Source: Bacillota bacterium (GTDB lineage: Bacteria > Bacillota > Clostridia > Christensenellales > QAND01). Taken from it: a stretch of DNA of 19,727 nucleotides. This document shows positions 14,478 to 19,727 of this stretch, piece after piece (within the stretch, counting starts at the first letter, position 1; each line of letters opens with the position of its first letter). Below the pieces are notes generated by a model. That model was not told the DNA's origin. It saw nothing but the letters and a program-made list of their open reading frames with translations, and ran no database searches. The DNA is taken from positions 1 to 19,727 of the forward strand of contig DXZF01000256.1 in assembly GCA_019415425.1 (NCBI GenBank), written 5' to 3'. Made by a program: the position numbers and the translations under genes.

Positions 14478-15656
14478 TTACATCAGGCGCAACGTATCGC
14501 GCGCGATCATCATCTCTTCATCGGTCGGGATGGCAAAGACCCGCACACGGCTGCCGGGCTTGGTGATTTCGCGCTCGCCGCGGCCATTGTTGGCTTCGCT
14601 GTCAAAGTCGATTCCCAGCCATTGCATGCCGGAAAGGATACGTTCGCGCATGCCCACGTCATTCTCCCCGATGCCGGCAGTGAACACGATGCAGTCCACC
14701 CCGCCCAGTGCGGCCGCGTATGCACCGATGTACTTCTGAATGCGGTACGCAAACACTTCCAACGCCAATTCCGCGCGCTCATTGCCCGCCTTGGCCGCAT
14801 CGGCCAGATCGCGGAAATCGCTCGAGACGCCGGAGATGCCCAGTACGCCGCTCTTTTTATTGATGTACGTATCCATCTCTTCGATGGTCATCCCGGTCTT
14901 ATCCATGAGGTATTTGATGATCGCCGGGTCCATATCGCCCGAGCGCGTCCCCATCACAAGGCCTTCCAGCGGCGTCAGGCCCATGGAGGTATCCACACAT
15001 TTGCCGTCCTTGACCGCCGCAATGCTGCTGCCGTTGCCCAGATGGCACGTGATCAGCCTCAGCCCATCCTTGTAACCCATCTTCTCGATGGCGCGCTGTG
15101 TGACGTACATGTGCGAGGTGCCATGGAAGCCGTAGCGGCGCACTTTGTACTCGGTGTACGCCTCATACGGCAGGCCATACAGATACGCCTTGGGCGGCAT
15201 GGTCTGGTGGAACGCGGTGTCAAACACCGCCACTTGCGGCACGCCGGGCATCGCCTTCATGCACGCACGGATTCCCATGAGGTTGGCCGGATTGTGCAGC
15301 GGGCCGAGATCGCAGTTCGCCTCAATGGCCGCGATGACATCGTCGTCGATCTTGTGTGAAGCGACGAACTGATCGCCGCCGTGCAGGACGCGGTGCCCCA
15401 CCGCCGCGATCTCCGAAAGGCTCTTGACCACGCCGTGGTCCGGATCAATCAACGCCTTGATGACCAGGTCGATCGCTTCGTTGTGATCCTTCATATCCTG
15501 CTGGATTTCCACTTCCTTGGCGCCGCGGTGTTTGAGCACGCTGCCGCTGATGCCGATTCGCTCAGCGACGCCCTTGCCCAACACGGCTTCATTGTCCATA
15601 TCGATCAATTGGTATTTGAGGCTGGAACTTCCAGCATTGATGACCAGAATATTCAA
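14478..15656 (-). CDS. ackA: Acetate kinase
   Basis: A 392-residue cytosolic kinase interconverting acetyl-phosphate + ADP and acetate + ATP. It provides the ATP-yielding last step of acetate fermentation. It belongs to the ASKHA fold: VINAGSSSLKYQL at the N-terminus (N7), R89 in GHRVLHGG, D146 in VFDTAFHQTMP, H178 in YGFHGTSH, R238 in MGTRSGD, and TAGIGEN near 330, all intact. Translation begins at TTG 15656, with GGGAGG about 10 bases upstream. No ATG is available at the conserved N-terminus. It follows pta by 18 bases, so the two form one operon. Confidence 0.98.
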   Translation of the reverse strand: MNILVINAGSSSLKYQLIDMDNEAVLGKGVAERIGISGSVLKHRGAKEVEIQQDMKDHNEAIDLVIKALIDPDHGVVKSLSEIAAVGHRVLHGGDQFVASHKIDDDVIAAIEANCDLGPLHNPANLMGIRACMKAMPGVPQVAVFDTAFHQTMPPKAYLYGLPYEAYTEYKVRRYGFHGTSHMYVTQRAIEKMGYKDGLRLITCHLGNGSSIAAVKDGKCVDTSMGLTPLEGLVMGTRSGDMDPAIIKYLMDKTGMTIEEMDTYINKKSGVLGISGVSSDFRDLADAAKAGNERAELALEVFAYRIQKYIGAYAAALGGVDCIVFTAGIGENDVGMRERILSGMQWLGIDFDSEANNGRGEREITKPGSRVRVFAIPTDEEMMIARDTLRLM

Positions 15657-15674
15657 CTTGATTCTTCCTCCCGC

Positions 15675-16670
15675 TTATTGGATGGCCTGCGCCTGCACGA
15701 CGGTGATGGCGATGACTTTGACCACATCGTCGGCCGAACAGCCGCGCGAAAGGTCGTTGACCGGTTTGGCCAAACCCTGCACAATGGGCCCCAGTGCCTC
15801 TGCTTTGGCAAAGCGCTGCACCAGCTTATACCCGATGTTGCCCGCATCCAGATCCGGGAACACCAGAACGTTGGCATGGCCCGCAACGGAACTGCCGGGC
15901 GCCTTGCTGGCACCGACCGACGGCACCAAGGCCGCATCCAGCTGCAGTTCACCATCGAGGTTGAGCGCGGGAGCCTGCTCTTTGGCGATGCGCGTCGCCT
16001 CGACAACTTTCTCAACGTCCGGGCTCTTGGCGCTTCCCTTGGTGGAGAAGGAGAGCATCGCGATCACGGGTTCCATCTCGCACAGGAACTTGGCCGTCTC
16101 TGCACTGGTGATGGCGATAGCGGCCAACTCGTCGGGGTTCGGGTTCATCACCATGCCGCAGTCGGCAAAGATCAACGTGCCGTCGTGCCCCATGCTCTTG
16201 TCCGGGGCCGTCATGGCAAAGCATGCCGAAACGGTGCTGATGCCCTTTTTGGCCTTGATGATCTGCAGCGCGGGACGCAGTACGTCGCCCGTGGCGTGCG
16301 CAGCACCGGCCACCATGCCCTCTGCATCGCCGAGTTTGACCATCATCACGCCGAAGTAGAGCGGATCCTTCACCGTGGCCATTGCCTGCTCCTGCGTCAT
16401 CCCCTTGGCCTTGCGCAGTTCGTACAGCGCATCGGCATATGCCTGCAATTTGTCCGACGTCTCCACGTCCACGATCTGCACATCGGAAAGGTCTACGCCA
16501 TCGGCCAGCTTTTCTGCCTCCTCGCGCTTGCCCAGAAGGATTACGTTGGCAATCCCTTCCTTGGCAGCGATACCGGCCGCCTGCACCACGCGGGCGTCGT
16601 TCCCCTCGGCCAGCACAATCGTTCGTTTATCTGCTTTGGCGCGTTCCATCACACGTTCTGAGAAAGACAT
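15675..16670 (-). CDS. pta: Phosphate acetyltransferase
   Basis: A 331-residue short-form enzyme (no regulatory DRTGG domain) converting acetyl-CoA + phosphate to acetyl-phosphate + CoA. Family features include IVLAEGNDARVV at the start, GDAEGMVAGAAHATGDVLRPALQII, MLSFSTKGSA, and a C-terminal segment with FPDLDAGNIGYKLVQR. I chose ATG 16670 because AAAGGAG lies 10 bases upstream; a longer in-frame reading would begin in the promoter. With ackA it makes ATP from acetyl-CoA. Divergently placed tmcAL uses the acetate end-product. Confidence 0.98.
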   Translation of the reverse strand: MSFSERVMERAKADKRTIVLAEGNDARVVQAAGIAAKEGIANVILLGKREEAEKLADGVDLSDVQIVDVETSDKLQAYADALYELRKAKGMTQEQAMATVKDPLYFGVMMVKLGDAEGMVAGAAHATGDVLRPALQIIKAKKGISTVSACFAMTAPDKSMGHDGTLIFADCGMVMNPNPDELAAIAITSAETAKFLCEMEPVIAMLSFSTKGSAKSPDVEKVVEATRIAKEQAPALNLDGELQLDAALVPSVGASKAPGSSVAGHANVLVFPDLDAGNIGYKLVQRFAKAEALGPIVQGLAKPVNDLSRGCSADDVVKVIAITVVQAQAIQ

Positions 16671-16715
16671 CGATCGATTTCTCCTTTCGTTCCCCGAGTT
16701 TTCAATCACCAAGTA

Positions 16716-16744
16716 ATTTTAATACAATCCATTTGTACTTTCAA
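16716..16744 (-). promoter_or_regulatory. Promoter of pta-ackA
   Basis: The minus strand carries -35 TTGAAA (16739-16744, five of six), a 17-base spacer and -10 TAAAAT (16716-16721, five of six). The leader to the pta ATG is about 40 bases. It lies back-to-back with the tmcAL promoter, with about 45 bases between the nearest elements. Confidence 0.75.
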
Positions 16745-16777
16745 GATTTCCACCCGCTTTCCCCCGATAATGAAAGC

Positions 16778-16797
16778 GCTATTTGTGATAAAATAGC
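16778..16797. promoter_or_regulatory. Inverted repeat over the tmcAL -10 region
   Basis: GCTATTT, 6-base spacer, AAATAGC is a perfect 7-bp inverted repeat whose right half covers most of the tmcAL -10 hexamer. It could be a repressor operator for tmcAL, or chance in an A+T-rich promoter. No known regulator consensus is matched convincingly. Confidence 0.4.
16789..16794 (+). promoter_or_regulatory. Probable -10 of tmcAL
   Basis: TAAAAT (five of six) sits about 30 bases before the tmcAL start. The -35 position at 17-base spacing (ATAATG) is weak, so activity may need an activator or be low. This is the most plausible promoter in the 153-bp divergent region on this strand. Confidence 0.5.
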
Positions 16798-16823
16798 AGA
16801 AGAGAGCGCGGGAGGTCGATTGA

Positions 16824-17954
16824 ATGCGGATCGTAGGTATTATCTGCGAATACAACCCACTGCACAGGGGGCACCTGAGGCAAATTGCCTTTGCCCGCCA
16901 GCATGCCGATGCCGTAGTCTGCATTCAATCCGGCTCGTTTGTGCAGCGTGGAGAACTTGCCATTGCAGATAAGTTCATGCGCGCCAAATGGGCGTTGAAC
17001 GCGGGGGCCGACTTGGTGGTGGAACTGCCCTGTCTATCTAGCCTGCAGAGTGCACAGGGGTTTGCCGATGGCGGCGTGCGCATCGCCAAGGCCCTGCAGT
17101 TGACACACCTGTGTTTTGGCAGTGAATGCGACGACCTTTCGGCATTGCAGCGCATCGCCGAGGCCACGCTATATCCCTCTAAGCGATATCGAGACGCGTT
17201 TACACAGTCCATTGGGCAGGGGATGTCCTATGCCGCTGCACGTCAGCGCGCCCTCTGCGCCGATCTGCCGGATTTGCCTGTGCAGGCCTTTTTGCCCAAC
17301 GCCACCCTGGGGGTATGTTATCTGCGCGCGATGGCGCTCCAACAGGCGCGCTTGCAACCCCTGGTGCACGCCCGCACGCCCGGTATCTCCAGCACGGATA
17401 TCCGGCAGGCACTGCAAGCGGGTGTCGATATCGCACAGGTGCCCGATGACGTACGGCGCGATCTGCACACATACCCGCCCGTCTTTACGCAGGCACTGGA
17501 AGGCGCGCTGTTGTACCGCCTGCGCACCATGGACAGAGCGGCGTATGCGGCCTTGCCCGAACTTTCGGAAGGAATCGAAAACCGGTTGTATGCCGCTGCG
17601 CGCACCGCTTGCACGCTCAAAGAGCTGCTCGAAGCCATCAAGGTGAAGCGCTATCCGGCCGCGCGCATTCGCAGGCTGTTGTGCTGCGCGCTGCTGGGAA
17701 TCACCCAGCGCGATGTGGACGCATATGTGCGGCGTCCGCTTGCCTACATCCGGGTGCTGGGCATGCGAAAAGCGTGCGGACCCCTGATCCGCACGCTCAA
17801 ATCCCAATGTGCAGTTCCACTGGTACAGCGGGCCGTCGAAATCCAGGATGAACCCGCTTTCCAAATCGAGCGGCGCGCGACCGATCTGTTTGCGCTGGCC
17901 GCCCACCGGCCCTGCGGCCTGGATTTTACGCATCCGCTCTCCATCGTGGATTAG
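16824..17954 (+). CDS. tmcAL: tRNA(Met) cytidine acetate ligase TmcAL (YlbM)
   Basis: A 376-residue nucleotidyltransferase-fold enzyme. In B. subtilis TmcAL activates acetate with ATP to acetyl-adenylate and acetylates C34 of elongator tRNA(Met), giving ac4C. The N-terminus GIICEYNPLHRGH carries the HxGH motif (H14, H17). IQSGSFVQRGELAIADK and GADLVVELPC are further family landmarks, as is LCFGSECDD. The start is ATG 16824, with GGAGGT 7 bases upstream. It is divergent from pta-ackA and convergent with ylbK, sharing 4 bases at the stops. The length is slightly shorter than the B. subtilis protein, with the C-terminal region intact. Confidence 0.95.
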   Translation: MRIVGIICEYNPLHRGHLRQIAFARQHADAVVCIQSGSFVQRGELAIADKFMRAKWALNAGADLVVELPCLSSLQSAQGFADGGVRIAKALQLTHLCFGSECDDLSALQRIAEATLYPSKRYRDAFTQSIGQGMSYAAARQRALCADLPDLPVQAFLPNATLGVCYLRAMALQQARLQPLVHARTPGISSTDIRQALQAGVDIAQVPDDVRRDLHTYPPVFTQALEGALLYRLRTMDRAAYAALPELSEGIENRLYAAARTACTLKELLEAIKVKRYPAARIRRLLCCALLGITQRDVDAYVRRPLAYIRVLGMRKACGPLIRTLKSQCAVPLVQRAVEIQDEPAFQIERRATDLFALAAHRPCGLDFTHPLSIVD

Positions 17955-18781
17955 GACATTGCCGACTGCAGTTCCTGCTTTTGCTCCATCAGCGTTTCCA
18001 GCTCACTCACTGCGACCAGTTGATCGCGATGTGCCATGGCCGTATGGTAGCCGATCTCCACACAGCGATCCACATCCTCATTGGAGAATTCCGCCGTATT
18101 GCCCAAACTGGGCGAGATGAGAATATCCGCATCGCTGAATTTATGGCGGCATGCCTCGTAACCCGTCAAATCCAAAGTGCGCATAAATACGCTCCACAGC
18201 GTGTCGTTTACTTTGGCCGGTTCCGCCTTGTGAATGCCCACGTCGACCGCAATGACCACATCCGCCCCCATCTGGCGCGCAAAGTCCGCCGGCACCGCGT
18301 CCAGTACGCCGCCGTCCACATACATCACGCCATCGATCCACTTGGGTTCAAATACGCCGGGGATGCTCATGCTGGCGCGCACCGCCTCATACACCTTGCC
18401 GGTATCAAAGAGCTTGGTCTTGCCCGCTGCAATATCGCATGCCACGCAGCCAAAGGGGATGTCCATCTCCTCAAACGTGCGTTCTTTGGTCAAAAGCTTG
18501 ATCAGCGACTCAAAGCGCTCGCCGCGCAAAAGGCCGCGTCTGGGGATGACAAAATCCATAAAATCGCGCGCATGGACGCTGGCGCACAGTTTTTGGAACA
18601 TCTGCATATCCGCGCCGGAACAGTATACGGCACCGATGATGGCGCCCATGGAACATCCACAGACCAGATCGATGGGAACGTGCAGCTCATGCAGCGCCTG
18701 CAAAACGCCGATATGTGCAAACCCGCGCGCTGAACCGCTGCCCAGCGCAAGGCCCACTTTGGGCCGTCGATGCGTACTCAT
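17951..18781 (-). CDS. ylbK: Patatin-like phospholipase (YlbK/RssA family)
   Basis: A 276-residue serine hydrolase with the patatin Ser-Asp dyad. The oxyanion-hole loop is GSGSARG (14-20), the nucleophile is S44 in GCSMG, and D156 lies in DGG. No signal peptide or membrane span is seen, so it should be cytosolic. The substrate is unknown; family members act on phospholipid or lysophospholipid esters. The start at ATG 18781 is supported by GGGAGG just upstream, and an in-frame extension to 18832 has no such site. Its stop overlaps the tmcAL stop tail-to-tail. In B. subtilis ylbK also neighbours ylbJ and ylbM. The intervening ylbL protease is missing here. Confidence 0.9.
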   Translation of the reverse strand: MSTHRRPKVGLALGSGSARGFAHIGVLQALHELHVPIDLVCGCSMGAIIGAVYCSGADMQMFQKLCASVHARDFMDFVIPRRGLLRGERFESLIKLLTKERTFEEMDIPFGCVACDIAAGKTKLFDTGKVYEAVRASMSIPGVFEPKWIDGVMYVDGGVLDAVPADFARQMGADVVIAVDVGIHKAEPAKVNDTLWSVFMRTLDLTGYEACRHKFSDADILISPSLGNTAEFSNEDVDRCVEIGYHTAMAHRDQLVAVSELETLMEQKQELQSAMS

Positions 18782-18806
18782 ATTTATATCCTCCCTCGAA
18801 TACGAA
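18778..18806 (+). promoter_or_regulatory. Possible sigma-E-type sporulation promoter for ylbJ
   Basis: TCATATT (18778-18784) fits the -35 pattern KMATATT fully. After 14 bases, AATACGAA (18799-18806) keeps only the ATAC core of the CATACANT -10. Position and spacing suit a start near 18813, about 26 bases before the ylbJ ATG. The guess is guided by ylbJ being in the sigma-E regulon in B. subtilis. The -10 match is partial, so this is tentative. Confidence 0.35.
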
Positions 18807-18838
18807 AGAATGAACAGACTTTCGGGGGCCACGATTTC

Positions 18839-19727
18839 ATGAAGAACAAAACGTATCTGCTACCCATTGCCACCCTATGTACGATTATAGGGATCATCGC
18901 GTTTCCTTTCCAGTCCATTGAAGGGGCAAAAATTGGCTTAAATGCCTTTTTGCAGTCGGTATTGCCCACTTTGCTCCCCTTTTTTGTGGGTACATCCATC
19001 CTGATCCGCTGCGGAACCGCACGGATATTGGCGCGCTGGCTTTCCCCGGTGATGCGCCCGCTGTTTGGCATTGGCGGCGCAGGTGCGCTGGCCTTTGTGA
19101 TGTCCTGTATCAGCGGTTACCCCAACGGTGCGCGCGTGGCCAGCGAGCTGTACAGCCAGGGGTTGCTCAGCCGCGCCGAAGCGCGGCGCACCATCGTGCT
19201 GTCGTCCACGGCCGGCCCCTCGTTTGTGCTGGCAGCGGTGGCGACGCAGATGCTGGGGCACCCCGAATACGGCGCGCTGCTATTGTGCTGCCATCTGCTC
19301 TCTGCCATTGCCGTGTGCCAGATCGCGCGCATATGGATTCCTGAAGACCGTCAAAAGCGCCTAGATGCGCGCGAAAATCCCAAGAAAACCCCGCAGCGAG
19401 AAAGCACCGCGCAGATCTTCGTAGAGAGCGTGCGGGATGCCGCCGTTTCGCTTTGGGGCGTGGGATCGTTTATCATCTTTTTCTGCACGATTGCCGCAGT
19501 CTTGGAGCAGCTGCGCGTATTCTCCGTCCTGGGCAACTTCTTTGCCATTCCGCTCAAGTGGATGGGTTTTTCCCCCGCATTGGGTCCCGCGATGAGTCAT
19601 GGCGTCATGGAGATGACCAGCGGTTGTCTGGCCGTTTGCGCCGTAGACGCGCCCGTCGCGCACAAGCTGCCGGTGCTGTGCGCCATTCTCTCCTTTGGCG
19701 GCGCGTGCGTCATGGCGCAGATTCACC
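18839..19727 (+). CDS. ylbJ: Sporulation integral membrane protein YlbJ, C-terminus beyond window
   Basis: Open from ATG 18839 to the window end (296 codons seen; the B. subtilis protein has about 408). It is a polytopic membrane protein of the nucleoside-recognition/Gate family needed for sporulation in B. subtilis. Hydrophobic segments lie near 6-24, 36-57, 80-92, 118-139, 145-167, 203-223 and 275-293. The family hallmark SGYPNGARVASELY is at 92-105, followed by SSTAGPSFVLAAVATQML. A charged cytosolic linker lies at 168-195. The ribosome binding site is weak (GGGGG about 10 bases upstream). The start overlaps, in ATGA fashion, the stop of a possible ten-codon upstream reading frame at 18810. 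It is divergent from ylbK. Confidence 0.93.
   Translation, partial: MKNKTYLLPIATLCTIIGIIAFPFQSIEGAKIGLNAFLQSVLPTLLPFFVGTSILIRCGTARILARWLSPVMRPLFGIGGAGALAFVMSCISGYPNGARVASELYSQGLLSRAEARRTIVLSSTAGPSFVLAAVATQMLGHPEYGALLLCCHLLSAIAVCQIARIWIPEDRQKRLDARENPKKTPQRESTAQIFVESVRDAAVSLWGVGSFIIFFCTIAAVLEQLRVFSVLGNFFAIPLKWMGFSPALGPAMSHGVMEMTSGCLAVCAVDAPVAHKLPVLCAILSFGGACVMAQIH

Noticed and set aside
16783..16800. Rex-like redox operator near the tmcAL promoter
   Set aside because: Only one half-site (TTGTGA) is present. The other half does not match TCACAA at the right spacing.

Overview
This window looks like the chromosome of a moderately G+C-rich member of the Firmicutes, most likely class Clostridia and probably a spore-former. 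The gene order is the conserved ylbJ/ylbK/ylbM - pta/ackA - ylbN/rpmF - plsX/acpP/rnc - smc/ftsY - ylxM/ffh/rpsP/khpA/rimM/trmD/rplS - rbgA/rnhB/yraN neighbourhood. YlbJ is a sporulation membrane protein. The pta-ackA pair between ylbM and ylbN, the separate khpA, and the absence of fabD, fabG, ylqD and ylbL at their Bacillus positions all fit Clostridia better than Bacilli. The first 17 bases are a residual Nextera/Tn5 mosaic-end adapter, so the window starts at a raw contig end.

Layout. Nearly everything is on the minus strand, so transcription runs from high to low coordinates. From the right: ylbJ (+, cut by the window end) is divergent from the patatin-like ylbK (-). ylbK is convergent with tmcAL/ylbM (+), and their stop codons overlap. 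tmcAL is divergent from pta-ackA (-). Next come ylbN-rpmF with a near-consensus promoter and a terminator, then plsX-acpP-rnc with its own promoter and terminator, then smc-ftsY and a terminator. That terminator is interleaved with the promoter of the ylxM-ffh-rpsP-khpA-rimM-trmD-rplS operon, which ends in another hairpin terminator. rbgA-rnhB-yraN follow, and last comes the 5' part of an exported, probably carbohydrate-binding protein that runs into the adapter.

The genes serve linked housekeeping jobs: ribosome assembly and rRNA/tRNA maturation (RbgA, RimM, TrmD, S16, L19, L32, RNase III, YlbN, KhpA, TmcAL), co-translational membrane targeting (Ffh, FtsY, YlxM), chromosome organisation (SMC), phospholipid and fatty-acid synthesis (PlsX, ACP), and acetate/acetyl-CoA interconversion (Pta, AckA).

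I see no mobile element, CRISPR array, tRNA, rRNA or confidently recognisable riboswitch. The window is largely conserved core chromosome. The most unusual object is an RNase III with an extra N-terminal region of about 190 residues. It is strongly basic and has no Cys, Trp, Phe, Tyr or Ile. Next in interest are the terminator/promoter overlap ahead of the SRP operon, with a stem-loop starting at the predicted +1, and several junctions where a terminator is followed almost immediately by a gene with no visible promoter of its own.
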